DNA of 54,289 nt, taken from Fragilaria crotonensis (taxonomy: Eukaryota > Bacillariophyta > Fragilariophyceae > Fragilariales > Fragilariaceae). Both the position numbers and the translations under genes were made by a program. The first letter of the stretch is position 1. Each line of letters starts with the position of its first letter. Below, in pieces: positions 22,065 to 33,595 of the stretch. The notes beneath the pieces were generated by a model. That model searched no databases. It had not been told where the DNA came from and saw nothing but the letters and a program-made list of their open reading frames with translations. The stretch spans positions 1 through 54,289 of the forward strand of contig JAKSYS010000418.1 in NCBI GenBank assembly GCA_022925895.1, in the 5' to 3' direction.

Positions 22065-25000
22065 TCATTCATGGGAGTTCGGGGTGACAGATGCATTGAG
22101 TAAAACCGCAGGGGTAGGAGACATTGACTGAACGCAAGGCGCCTCAGTTTCGTCGATTAGTATTTGCCTTGTCACCGTCTGTACCTCCTCACTATCATGA
22201 GTGGACGAGTCTGGAGAGTGGCACCCCATTGGAGTCTGCGGCGTCACGACGCTACGCACCTTCGCTTGACTTTTGTCATCGTCGGAAACGCCCAATTCTT
22301 CCTCTTGCGTGACATCGAAGGCAATAGGAGCAGTTGATGTCCAGCTACCCGTCTTGACATCGAACCGGTGAGACCGACTGGTTTGGGCTTGGGAATTACG
22401 TAAGAGCATAGCTTCTTGTTCCCTGACTTTCTGAGCATGGACAGGAGCTTCAGTGAAGAAGCGCTTCATTTCCTTTTGCAATCCAGCCCACCCACCATAA
22501 ATAGAATGCGTGCGGGTGTCACCGTTATCTCGCATGGAAAGGTTCCTGACGTGATGGCGCATCCATTTGGGAAGTCGGAGGTGCGCTTGGCAGAGGTGAC
22601 CCTCACGAGGACCTCCATCGTCGCAATGTCTCGAGTCCATTAAGACAATAGTGCCGTAGTCAGATGCATGGCGAATGCATCTACCCAAGGCTTGAGCAAT
22701 GGCGCGGTAGGCCTGTTGAGCGTACCAATCGTTTCCTGGCAACAAATCCAATCGCTTATTCAACTTTCGCTGTTCGTCGTTGTATGCCTTCTTGGCTGTA
22801 ATGGGACGACTGTAAGCACTGGGAAATGGAATACCGACGCAAATGACACCTCTTGCGTTCTCGTCGTTGAAACTGATGCCTTCACTCATCTTCCCGCGAA
22901 ATACAGCCAGCAGGACGCAGCTACCCGTGGCCGAAATCGTACGCGCGTACTCCTCCCGCGCCAACTCAAAATCAGCTTGAGAACCAGTCGGCTCAACAAC
23001 GACCTTACCCTTGCTAGCAACAAGGCGTTCCCAGACTGTTGATCGTGCCCCACTTCTCTGTCGTGCCTGCCACCCATCTGCACCTTGCCGAGCTTGCCAT
23101 GTTGTAACACACTTTCGGAGATTTGAGTAGCTTGAGAAAAACACTAATACCCCACCAGAAGGAATGGACTGGACAACAGTCGCGATCGCATCACCCAAAT
23201 TGCGGACGAAACTGTCCTGGTTCCAAGTACAATAGTTGGCCGTCAGCGGCGAACCTTGGAGTGTAAATCAAAGCGTTAAAAAAAGAACAAAAGCAGTACC
23301 ACGGCCAAAAGGAAACACTCACCATCCATTAGAACACCACAGCTGACAACTAGTAACTGCTTTTCCAAGTCAATAACGTGGTCCGCCTCCAGAGGTTTCG
23401 GCGTCATCTGCAACCGAGGCACTGGCGTAATCACTCCGCAAGGTGGAGACAGAAGCTGTTCCTCCCAGTCAAAAACTCTGTCGGCCTCCGAAACGTCCAA
23501 GGGTTGCTGGGAGTTCTGCGAGTGTGGGAATTCTTTTGTTTCTTTTCCTTGCTCGGATTCGTTCGCAGGTGTTCCCAGCAATCCCGATGATAATAGCGAT
23601 TCTTCTTTGGTTGCTGTTGAGCCGAGTAGGCCTAATTCGGCGCATAGCGATGGTATTGGTGCCAATGAGCCCGAGGCCAACACAACAGTACGACATTGGT
23701 GTCGAAGGTCGGCAAACAACGGTGCTGGTGTTAAAAGCTCGAATCGTAACAACGCTTCCCACCGGGGCTGCGCACCGTCGCAGTATTGCCCATGGCGGAT
23801 GTATGTAAGCTTACCTGTCCGGCTACAGAATGTAGCACGGCATTCAGGACGAGTACATACGCACGTGCTCGTAATCTTGGGTAAACACCGGAATTTGTCA
23901 GTGGGTTGGACAGGCGAGGTGTCATCCTCCGTCTCGTCCCTTGAAGCAAACTCAAGTGATCCATTAGCCTTGATCGCCGACGCAATGTAGTAGTGCTCAG
24001 AGTGTTTGGCCGTGAGAGATAGAATTGTCGTAAGAGCACTCAATTTGTCGAGAATTCCACTGAACTTATCCGTTTGCCAATCTTCCTCACCACGCAGACT
24101 TTTGACGAATTCTGCACTGCTGGATTGCAACTGATCGCCGTCAAAGTCTGTGTCAAGTTTTTCCAAGAACGTGGCACATCCGACAGCTTTTCCCCGCACC
24201 CCATGGCCGGTGGGGCCGTCAAATGTCATGTCGAAATCCTTGTCATCGTTTACTTGGCCGTTGCGCCATTGTTGGAGCACTTGGGTTGCCTTTGATCGTT
24301 CGAACTTGACTTTGTTGTCAAACAGGCAGCGAAGCAGTGATTCGACGACGAGCAATATTGTATGCGCACAATCGGAGAGTTGAGCAGCTTCGGGAGAACT
24401 ACGGAAGGTTGGTTTGACCGACGCGTATTCATACAACATTTTGACCATTTCGGCCAACTCGAACTCACTAAACGTTCCGGAACCCGATTCACGAAGGATA
24501 TCTTCCACATTGTGAGCTTCATCGAGGACCACAATCGAGTTCCTCAGGTTTATTCCCGACATTTCTCTAATGTTTGGATCCAAGACGTAGTTGTATGGGC
24601 AAAACACGAGTTCGGCATCTTTCGCAAGTCCCTTGGAAAGATAGTAGGGGCACGGAGCATGTTCAGAGAGATCTTCTTCAGTGTCATCCACGACGTGGTC
24701 AGGATTCGAGGTAGTATCCAGCATCAATGGCTTGTCATCTGGAGTCTGCCCTACTTGACGGGCTGCCTGTTGGACGGAAGGAGCAGCTGCTTTCCCATTG
24801 ATGGTTAGGATTACATCGCCAACTTTCACTGCCGCCGATGAAGCTGCTGGACTTGGATTTCGAATGGCTCCAATCCGAATTCTATTTTCGTCTTCAATGA
24901 GCGTCATACCGAATGGTTCCTGCGGAGATCGATAGATGGCAACACCTCGCTGACGATACGGATCTTTTCCAAAGAGTACCAAATCTTCAACATCGTGCGT

Positions 25001-26029
25001 CCCATGCTTGGAATCGGCACCACCGTTTTTGGCCGCGCGAGTTGGCACAAAGCTGTTGCATGCCATGACAGCGGTCCGTCGTGTGCCAATTTGTTGATAA
25101 TGAGGACAGCATGACTTTTTGGGCAATCGTCGAAGCATACCATCATTGTGTTCATCATCATCAGGATCATGCGCGTCTGCTGATGTCGGAGTGGCAGGTG
25201 GTGCTTGTTCTGTCGAATCCTCCCATGAAGGTTTTGGTGGATTGTTGTCGTCATAGTACTCATGACGGGATGTGAGCATGTATTTCCGCATATCTTCCGT
25301 GGTTTTCACACGCACACGACATTCCTTATCCATATTTTTACTGTCCAGTACTCGTTGGTTGATGCACAAGAGTTTTCGGCTCCCCAACATGGCCATTCGA
25401 GGACGGTATGGTGTTTTGCGAAGAGACGAGACCATCTGAGCCACCTGTGAATGAGTTCGAGAGCAGTAAAAGATCCGGCATGGTCTTTCGATTGACGCGC
25501 CTTCCATTTTGGTATGATAACGATGCCAGGCTAGGACGGAACAAAGAATGGCAGCACTCTTCCCCGTACCTGTAGGAGATTCGATGACCACATGCTTGGA
25601 TGCTTTCAGTGCAGTAATTAGATGCATAGCCATTTGGCGTTGGGGTTTCATGACAACTGGAAACGGCCAACCAATTTTTACACCACTGACGAAAAATGAA
25701 GGGTGGAGACTTAGTTTTGGTAGGTCGCCTTCCATGGGTTCTGTAGTTTTTGTAGCAGACTCGAAACGCTCTGTAGGCCGTGAACCATTTCCACTAACCG
25801 GGACAGAATATCCCTTTAAAATTAATTGTTCTCGTAAATTTTCGGCAAGCAAATCCGTGATTCGCTTTTCTTGTGGTTTCTTGACGGCCTTCTCGTCGCC
25901 ATTGTCAAAGTGCGATGAATGAGAGGAAGGGCGTTCAAGTTCTTCATGAATCAATTCTTCAATCCTCGTTCTTTTGGCATTTCGCTGATCAACGTCGGAC
26001 TCCTTGACCTTGGTCATTAATTCACTCAT
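22065..26029 (-). CDS. FANCJ/BRIP1-like Fe-S DEAH helicase with an inserted PDZ domain
   Basis: Predicted minus-strand exons are 26029-23323 and 23254-22065 (68-nt intron, phase 1), about 1298 aa (human FANCJ 1249). Motif I is ESPTGTGKSAA (about 150), Ia is YCSRTHSQVAQM and II is VLDEAHNVED (DEAH about 503). Later come LMDGSPLTANY, GKMSEGISF (V) and QALGRCIRHASDYG (VI). Candidate Fe-S cysteines lie at about 222, 237, 324 and 460. The pair APCPYY and FCPYNY (FANCJ-like) follows a foreign block at about 368-440: EPFGMTLIED, GAIRNPSPAA, VKVGDVILTINGKAA. That block has the pattern of a PDZ domain. XPD-family helicases of this group unwind DNA 5'-3', including G-quadruplexes and crosslink intermediates. 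Residues near 850-895 contain a partial internal repeat. The tail is Ser/Thr/Gln-rich without a clear BRCA1-binding motif. RTEL1 is the main alternative; the HVI and NLGDAI blocks favour FANCJ. Confidence 0.88.
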
Positions 26030-26846
26030 GATGCTGTCTGGGCTTCGGATGAAGAACACGCCGGTGACAGGCGACAGGCGGCGGACAGCAATTTCACTCT
26101 TTCAGCATTTGCGACGTGCCGTGCTCCTGATGATGTGTGTGAGCTACAGTATGTGCTGTGAGATGAGAACACAGTTGAAAACTTGGCGCGCAATATCATC
26201 AGATTACTTTGCAAGGGTTATCGTTAGGTCTCACATTAAGGACAGCATCAGTTGCATTCCATATTCCGTCAATCGCGGCATACCATGTACGTGTACGTTG
26301 TATGATATTTGACATAGGACGTATTCATAGGGTACAAGTAGCAGTAGTAATACCGGTAGGGTTTGTACTCCAGTCTCGTACTAGTACCAGCATACAGCAA
26401 GTAAGAACAGAGAATGAAGTCTACGGAGAGATGGCCGGCCGGCGCATTTTCGTGTGCTCGCTGGCGAATAATCACAAACGTATATATGTCGACTGCAGGA
26501 CCCTCTATAAAAATGAAACCCAAATATTTTCTTTCGCGTTCGGTCGCTGTTGAATCGTGTGCGTAGCCCATAGTCTTATTTCATATACTTCTTTAGTTTC
26601 GTATAAAGAAAAACTCTTGATAAGAATAACATTGATAGAATGACAAGTTAGGACGGCTTTTACTATCCTTAATGCTCATATGTTTGCATTGCCGTCAGAC
26701 TTGAATCCATGCATATCCATCCTCTTTAGTATACTGCATCACGTTTCCCTCCAATTTAATACTATACATGTGTGATGACCACCATGGATATTGCCAAAGC
26801 TGCACGCTGATCATAAAACAATTTAATCGAAGTTACTCTGGAAACA
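26030..26846. other. Divergent promoter region between the helicase and LRR genes
   Basis: The helicase (-) and LRR gene (+) start on opposite sides. AT-rich with GTAC words near 26290-26400. No RNA gene or ORF of note. Confidence 0.55.
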
Positions 26847-29724
26847 ATGGCTCCTGTTTACCATGACGACGACGAAGAAGACATTCCTCCTCCACCACCA
26901 TCTCATCCCCACCCTGATGATGTCAAGGCTGCACCGCTTGATAGTGATGAGAAAGCCGAAACGCACAAGGCCAACGACCTGGAAGATGGGCAATCCTATG
27001 AGATCCCACCGACACCGGTTGTACATCGCATGACGGAAGCGGAAGACAATGCGAAATCTCCAAGCCGGAGTCGCAATGCAATTTACGGTTGTATCATTGC
27101 TGTGTTTGTCATCCTCATCGCAGTAATTCTCGGTGTTGGCTTTGGAACGGGATCATTCCAGGGTGGAAAGTCCTCGAGTGCACCTCCTCCGTCAACTGAG
27201 GAACCTACGCCATCTCCAGCCCCGATTGGAGGACGGGAACAAGCCTTAATCGATTACATTTCTTCTGTATCAGTCAATGGTTCAAACTCCTTTGAGAACC
27301 CAAAATCAGGCGAATCTCTCGCCTTGCAGTGGTTGGTGACCAATGATACTCTGATGCTCGATCCTACGGATCCTGACTTTCATCAGCGCATCAATCAGCG
27401 ATACGCACTTGCGACCCTCTTCTACGCGTCTGACACTTGGAAGGATGAAAGCAACTGGTTGAATGAGGATGAATGTACATGGGCGGGTGTTTCGTGCGAT
27501 TCCAATGCTCAATCGCAAGGAGGACGTCGACGCGGTCTATCCCAAGGAAACACGACAGCACCTGTTTTGGCAATCAATTTGACCAGTAACAGTTACAGTG
27601 GAACACTTCCTGCAGATTTCGGTTTGTTGACTTCTCTTACCAGCATTGACTTTTCTACAAACGAGGTTCAAGGAGACTTTGATAGTGTCAATTGGACCAA
27701 ATTCGCCGACCTTGTCGAGCTAGACGTCTCAGAGAATTCACTCGCAGGATCGCTTGGTACAAGTTTGTTCAAGCTCTCAACTCTTGAGACACTAATCCTG
27801 TCGAACAATCCTGACCTAGTTGGTAGCATCCCATCCACCATTGGCAACCTTGTGAATCTGCAAGTTTTCATAGCCGATAACACTGGTCTCAAGGGTTCAA
27901 TACCCTCCAGCATTGGACTAGCGCAACAGTTGGTGACGTTTGACGTTAGCTCGGCAAAAGTGAGTGGAGCAATCCCTACAGAAATCGGTAATCTCCAGAA
28001 CCTCCAGGTTTTCGTTGCAGATGAAAACTCCTTGACAGGAACGATTCCTGTGCAGGTTAGCAATATGAAGTCATTGGTCGAGTTTAGCTGCCACAGGAAT
28101 GAGTTGTCGGGGACTATCGATGGGATATTTGGAGGGCTTTCAAGCTTACGTAAGTTCCATGAGAAGGTTGTTTCAGATCTCGGAAAGAAATAGTCCAGCT
28201 AACACCACCGTTCGTAACTCAGAAACCCTCCGGTTGGGAATGAACTTGTTCACCGGTGCCCCGCCCCAGGACATTGGGCAGCTCCAGAGTTTGCGTAAGT
28301 TTTCTGAAAGTCAAATATCACGAGCTTTATTTTGCGATTATCTGAACATATGCGGCGCAAACCTCCAGAATCACTTGTCCTTGCTGGCAATGACTTTAAT
28401 GGCAACAGCATACCGACGTCCTATACCAGTTTGACATCCTTGCAACTGCTGAATATGGGAAGTTGCAATCTGACAGGTTTTCTCGATTCGAGTCTTGCAA
28501 ATTTAGTTAGCCTAGTGGAGCTTTTCCTCGATGACAACATGCTTTCAGGAACATTCCCTTCTGCTCTTCTCACGTCCCCAAAACTCGGTACGTACAATTT
28601 CATTTGACAGCCTCTACTTTGATTCTTTGCCTCACGATTTGATTCCCTGTACATAGAAAAATTGTATCTTTCGGGCAATCAATTAACCGGACTTATCCCC
28701 AACGGCTTGTGGCGCATGACCACTCTTGTCGAGTTGTCACTGGGCAGCAACACGAACATGACTGGCCAAATCGGTACATCAATCGGAAATATGGTGAATT
28801 TGGGTAAGTCAACGGGATGGCTTGTTAAAATGGATTAGATGTATTCTCAACTGTTGAGCGAAGTTGTACTTGACTTGCATGATAGCAGCTTGGATGGAAA
28901 CATTCCAGAGCAAATCGGAAACTTGGAGAAACTCGGTACGTGATTGATGACAAACAAGCAAAGTTTCGACCAACATGGTAGCGGGTGTCAATTCGTCTCA
29001 CAAGTTCACTCCTTTGCCCGCAGAAACATTGGATCTCGGGGTCAACGGCTTCAGCGGCACCATTCCGGAGACCATAAGTCAGCTGGGAAACCTCATGATT
29101 CTAGATTTGGAATCGAATTTTCTCAACGGCACAATACCAGCCGCTATTTCCAAACTCAGCAATCTTGGTAAGAAACTCCCCATGAATCTGCCGTGGTGCG
29201 ACATCATCATTTGTCTCACATATTTTTCTGGTGACGCTAGCCAAGCTGGAGCTCCGCTTCAATGACATTGCAGGCCAAATTCCTACCGGTATCGGCGAGC
29301 TGTCCAATCTAGGTAAGTCTATGCATCTTGCAACATAAACCCTCACACTCTGGCGATTTTTACTCATGTCTATGCCTCAGAATACGTGGGTTTGCAGGGA
29401 ATGTTCCTTACGGGGTCCATCCCGGAAAGTGTGGGCGGCCTTCGCAAGGTTACAGACCTCCAACTTCAAGAAAACCGACTCAGTGGTTTCGTGCCTTCCG
29501 AAATCGGACAAATGCAAAGTATCAAGGGAATCAACTTACGCAACAACTCCTTGACGGGCACCGTACCAACTCAATTCGGCGCACTTGCAAGCCTTGACTC
29601 ACTCGTAATCGACGGAAACGTTTTCAGTGGCAGTATTCCTGCCGAGATCTGCGCCGTTGCTCCGCGAGAAATTGTTCGGGATTGTTTTGTAGCGTGCTCG
29701 TGCTGCACTCAGCCATGTACGTGA
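26847..29724 (+). CDS. Single-pass membrane leucine-rich-repeat protein, eight exons
   Basis: Predicted exons are 26847-28149, 28223-28294, 28369-28587, 28657-28803, 28864-28935, 29024-29167, 29241-29312 and 29381-29724. The sum is 2373 nt, giving an exact 790-aa frame. An acidic or Pro-rich cytoplasmic N-terminus (DDDEEDIPPPPPS) precedes one membrane helix (77-99, CIIAVFVILIAVILGVGFG). An outside Cys-containing cap follows (WKDESNWLNEDECTWAGVSC, like plant LRRNT), then about 17 plant-type LRRs (for example LVGSIPSTIGNLVNLQVF) and a Cys-rich end (DCFVACSCC). The orientation puts the repeats outside or in the lumen. There is no kinase domain, so it is more likely a recognition or adhesion protein than a full receptor kinase. 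All introns are phase 1 and cut after the conserved LRR leucine. Confidence 0.9.
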
Positions 29725-30401
29725 GAATTCTGTTGCTGCTTCAGTTTCAGTGGTAAAATGCTCGTTTTCTTGAATTTAGTTGCCTTGCATTCCCAGAATA
29801 TCCGATATAAATGTTTAGACTTGAAAGCTAGTTCAGCGACAAAGGGTTTCTTTTAGAATGCATTCGCCGCGTGCATTTAGTGAACTCTGTTGAAAACAGC
29901 GTTCGTGAAGCGAGACACAAAACGAGAGAATCGAACTCATTGCAACTTGGCGCAAAATCACCATTGTCGTAGTAAGCTGCCTCATCTGGCGCGTGTTCTG
30001 CAATACAAACGATCCGAGCATATGCGGCTCATGCGGTGCGAGAGGATGTCCGGGAACCTTCGTGACCTCGATGCGATAAAAGAATCTGCCGAAATACATG
30101 TGAGTATTCAGATTCTCTTCGAATGGACTCACATGATTCGCCATCACAACTCACTAAACACTCGCTGGCGGCAATGCACACGAATTAATCGATTAAAATA
30201 GCTCTGGAATTTCCGATTTTTTAATTAACATATATACAAGTATTGATACAGCATAAATCAGCAGTTTAAAAAATCATCGCCTAGCCTCACATTTTCTTTT
30301 TCTTCATCACTCGCTCCTTGTGATTGGTGGCGAACATTTGCATTACTGAAGAACAAGTTGCAATCGAGAAAACTTCACAAAAGCCAACCATTGCTTTTGA
30401 G
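29725..30401. other. Intergenic region upstream of PSGKPS gene 1
   Basis: No gene recognised. Small ORFs on both strands at 29833-30201 show no motif. The right end carries the putative promoter elements listed separately. Confidence 0.5.
30231..30295 (+). promoter_or_regulatory. Putative core promoter of PSGKPS gene 1 (TATA-like box plus CCTCACATTT element)
   Basis: TATATAC at 30231-30237 and CCTCACATTT at 30285-30294 lie 54 bp apart. The paralogue at 33596 has the same two words 52 bp apart, at a similar distance from its ATG. The second word may mark the transcription start. Confidence 0.4.
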
Positions 30402-32150
30402 ATGGTGAAAGCGAGAAATCTCGTGTTGCTGGCGCTGGTCGTGATTGGGGGAGTTGACGTTCACGCTGGCAAAGACTGCACTGGAGAAGAATGGGGAGCG
30501 AACTGCTCCTATCCCGATCACAGAGAATTTTGCGACTTCGATTCATCGATTCTTCAGGAAGGCTTCCCCCGAAGTGTTTGCGCTCCTGTTGGCATGCTTG
30601 AATACTTGGTCGGAGAAAAAGACTATTGTGGACGGTGTAAGCCTCCTGAAGACATCGTTTTTGGGATTGCGTACCCATCTCAGGAGCCTACTTCATTGGA
30701 ATCATCGCAGGCATTGGAATTTTCCGTGCCGTCTGCCGAGCCAAGTAGTTTGCCATCCGCTGTCCCTTCTAGCAAGCCATCAGGATCGTCCTTACCATCC
30801 TTGGAACCGAGTGAAGTACCTTCCAGCTTCCCATCTGGAAAGCCGTCGGGATCTTCCTTGCCCTCAGCCGTCCCAAGCAGTATTCCTTCCACTGCATCTT
30901 TGAGCAATCTCTCCGGGTCATTCTTACCATCCTTGGAACCGAGTGGTGTCCCTTCGAGCGTCCCATCTGGAAAGCCATCGGGTTCTTCCTTGCCCTCTGT
31001 CGCGCCTAGTAATTATCCGTCCGCTGTCCCTTCGGGCGAACTGAGCGCTCTTCCTTCGAGCCTTCCGTCAGGAAAGCCATCGGGCTCTTCCTTGCCCTCT
31101 AGTGAGCCCAGCACTTACCCGTCGGGTGTCCCATCCAGCACGCCGAGTGCTCTGCCTTCAAGTCTTCCGTCAGGAAAGCCATCGGGATCTTCCTTGCCAT
31201 CTGTCGCTCCTAGCAATTATCCGTCCGTTGTCCCTTCGGGCGAACCGAGCGCTCTTCCTTCGAGCCTTCCGTCAGGAAAGCCATCGGGTTCTTCCTTGCC
31301 ATCTGCCGCGCCTAGCAATTATCCGTCAGCTGTCCCTTCGGGCGAACCGAGCGCTCTTCCTTCGAGCCTTCCGTCAGGAAAGCCATCGGGCTCTTCCTTG
31401 CCCTCTAGTGAGCCCAGCACTTACCCGTCGGGTGTCCCATCCAGCACGCCGAGTGCTCTGCCTTCAAGTCTTCCGTCAGGAAAGCCATCGGGATCTTCCT
31501 TGCCATCTGCCACGCCTAGCAATTATCCGTCCTCTGTCCCTTCGAGCGAACCGAGCGCTCTGCCTTCGAGCCTTCCGTCAGGAAAGCCATCGGGTTCTTC
31601 CTTGCCCTCCGCTGAGCCAAGTGGCATTCCTAGCGTCGAGGGCTCGCCAGTAGGCGAGACATATTCCCCTGCAATGAATATCGATATTGCTGGTTGGCTT
31701 CGTAACTTGCCTTCGGCCAGTCCGTCAAGTCAAGAGACCGATGCGAACACAGACAACGAATTGCTCGAAACTGCATCTTACACATTCCCTTATGCGTTTG
31801 TCGACGGCGAATTGACTGGAGAGCAGGTGAAAGAGTTCGAATCAGCCATACAAGTGTTTCTCAATTTGGAGTGGTCGCGCTATGATAGCCGAGGTACACT
31901 CATCGTCGAGGTTCATGCAGTTCCAAAAGACCTCAACGAAACAACTCGGCTGCGTCGTCGCGCTCAAAGTGTCAGTACTGTTAATCCACTTGATCTCAAG
32001 ATCAGCGCCGTCGTTCCGCGTCGGGGTGATCAGCCGTACGATCTTCTCGGTATTATTGCCACAATTTTTGACGAGAGAAAGCAGTCGCTGAGACATAGCT
32101 TGGAGGTAATCGGCATTCCTATTGTTCTCACAGTGAGCGGCAACAACTAG
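30402..32150 (+). CDS. Secreted Pro/Ser-rich repeat protein with six-Cys module (paralogue 1)
   Basis: About 582 aa from the first ATG (30402); upstream codons in the open frame contain no ATG. The signal peptide is VKARNLVLLALVVIGGVDVHA. A short module with six cysteines follows (DCTGEEWGANC, EFCDFD, SVCAP, DYCGRC). About 330 residues of tandem Pro/Ser repeats come next (LPSSLPSGKPSGSSLPS, SNYPSAVPSGEPSA). The C-terminal globular domain of about 140 residues begins TASYTFPYAFVDGELTGEQ and contains GTLIVEVHAVPKDLNETTR. Such repeats are typical of secreted or cell-surface diatom proteins, probably O-glycosylated; a role in the wall or extracellular matrix is inferred. The C-terminal domain has no membrane helix after it. 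A degenerate copy of this domain lies at 35196-35610. Confidence 0.85.
   Translation: MVKARNLVLLALVVIGGVDVHAGKDCTGEEWGANCSYPDHREFCDFDSSILQEGFPRSVCAPVGMLEYLVGEKDYCGRCKPPEDIVFGIAYPSQEPTSLESSQALEFSVPSAEPSSLPSAVPSSKPSGSSLPSLEPSEVPSSFPSGKPSGSSLPSAVPSSIPSTASLSNLSGSFLPSLEPSGVPSSVPSGKPSGSSLPSVAPSNYPSAVPSGELSALPSSLPSGKPSGSSLPSSEPSTYPSGVPSSTPSALPSSLPSGKPSGSSLPSVAPSNYPSVVPSGEPSALPSSLPSGKPSGSSLPSAAPSNYPSAVPSGEPSALPSSLPSGKPSGSSLPSSEPSTYPSGVPSSTPSALPSSLPSGKPSGSSLPSATPSNYPSSVPSSEPSALPSSLPSGKPSGSSLPSAEPSGIPSVEGSPVGETYSPAMNIDIAGWLRNLPSASPSSQETDANTDNELLETASYTFPYAFVDGELTGEQVKEFESAIQVFLNLEWSRYDSRGTLIVEVHAVPKDLNETTRLRRRAQSVSTVNPLDLKISAVVPRRGDQPYDLLGIIATIFDERKQSLRHSLEVIGIPIVLTVSGNN
30740..31640 (+). repeat. Tandem coding repeat array (PSGKPSGSS units)
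   Basis: Units of roughly 100 bp, some pairs nearly identical over 200 bp (for example the blocks beginning about 31090 and 31390). This points to recent internal duplication. Confidence 0.85.
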
Positions 32151-33595
32151 TGGAGCGCCAACATGAGAAAACTGTATGTCACATTTGAAAGTTTCCATGG
32201 AGCACATGACGTTGGTGTTTATAGAGTAAAGTTTAGTTTTTGATTTTATTGGTACGACTCCATTGTGCTTTAGAAAGGTTCACTGCAGCCACCATCGGCT
32301 AGCAGAATGATTGCTACTATTATTAGGAGAGCAATTGTTGGGATTAAGTGTATAATACGATACTGGAGTATGACTTGAAGTACTTTATTTATCACTTACC
32401 TATAGGTCATCATCCTCGAAATGTGGCATGTTCTGTACTGTACATACTACAGACGACTTGCTCCGAGTTTATTCCTGCATGCCTCGCCTCTAATAATCTT
32501 TCTCGTTACGTCAACAACGCTAAACAAACTCCACGTTCACGATGCTAATGAATCATACACTAAATAGAAAACATATGAGGTATAAGGTATACATCTTTCT
32601 CGAAGGATTATTATCGGTGTCTTGTCCAAAGACAATCATTGTGAAAGTTGCATGATTAACTTGATGAATAAAGATGTATTGACATAGACTGATTTTGTGC
32701 GGCTTTCGGTTCTCTGTGTCGTTGATTTATTCTTTAAAGATGCGTTTTCCCTTCTTCCATAAAACGCATTGGTTCCGTAGAACTCACTTGTTCCTTTGAT
32801 CACATACTTCGGAAAACACATCACTGTGCCGTGTTGCTAAGGATAAAGGCATAGGCAGCTTTGACGGGTTGATGAGACCGCATACTTCCGGCAATTCATG
32901 AAACAACAGTGCCCTTGTTTTAGGAGTTGGTTCATTATCATTAGAGAGTTAGAGAGAGTATGAATGAGTCCATTTCCTTGTTTGTTTTTCAAGGGCATCC
33001 TTGATCCCTTCTACTTGACCAAAATATCTCCAATATTAAACAGCACAATCAGAAGTGATGGTTATGTAGCACGAATCCAACGCACCAGTACATGGGATTT
33101 CAATATGCTTCGTGTGTGTACAGTTCATTTTGTTTGTTCATTTGTTCATTTGTGTGCTATGGATGGTATGGTATGGACTCGGCTACTAGTGTGTGAAGTG
33201 TGAGTAGGGTGATGACGTCATGATCCATCAGCGCCCATCTGGGGGCAGGGTCCTTGTATGCCTGTGCGCGGACAGCAGAGTCGGGTCGGGTCGTGCCTCG
33301 TGCCTGGTTAGCGCCGTGGACAGGCGCTCGTAGAGACTTGTAATATCCAAAATTTCTCGTTCAGAGCAGGACACACTCTAAGTATCTAAACATACATAGC
33401 TTATCAATGATGTGCAAACGATGGGTTGAGAAGTAGTATATATACATTCATGAGCATTTTGTTAAGAAGGTAGTTTTTTCGTTCATTCATCCTCACATTT
33501 CTGTTTGGTTTACTATCGCCGGTAGATGCCAACAACTCCACACTTCGCGGATCGACATCCGGGACAATATATCTGACCAAGCAATTTACGTTGCC
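32151..33595. other. 1.4-kb intergenic region between the PSGKPS genes
   Basis: No gene is seen. It contains a TGACGTCA palindrome at 33213-33220 and, near the right end, the putative promoter elements of the second PSGKPS gene. Confidence 0.5.
33439..33500 (+). promoter_or_regulatory. Putative core promoter of PSGKPS gene 2
   Basis: TATATATAC at 33437-33445 and CCTCACATTT at 33491-33500, the same pair and spacing as in front of the first PSGKPS gene. The ATG follows at 33596. Confidence 0.4.

Noticed and set aside
29920-29950. GAGTTCGATTCTC-like T-loop on the minus strand, possible tRNA
   Set aside because: No matching acceptor, D-arm or anticodon arm at the right distances.
31102-31653. 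Plus-strand Arg/Leu-rich ORF inside PSGKPS gene 1, and similar Arg/Glu-rich minus ORFs at 34266-34856
   Set aside because: Out-of-frame readings of the tandem repeat arrays.
33213-33220. TGACGTCA palindrome (bZIP/CO2-cAMP response-like) upstream of PSGKPS gene 2
   Set aside because: The same 8-mer occurs at 21295-21302 and 50517-50524. Three in 54 kb is not clearly above chance, and only one is near a promoter.
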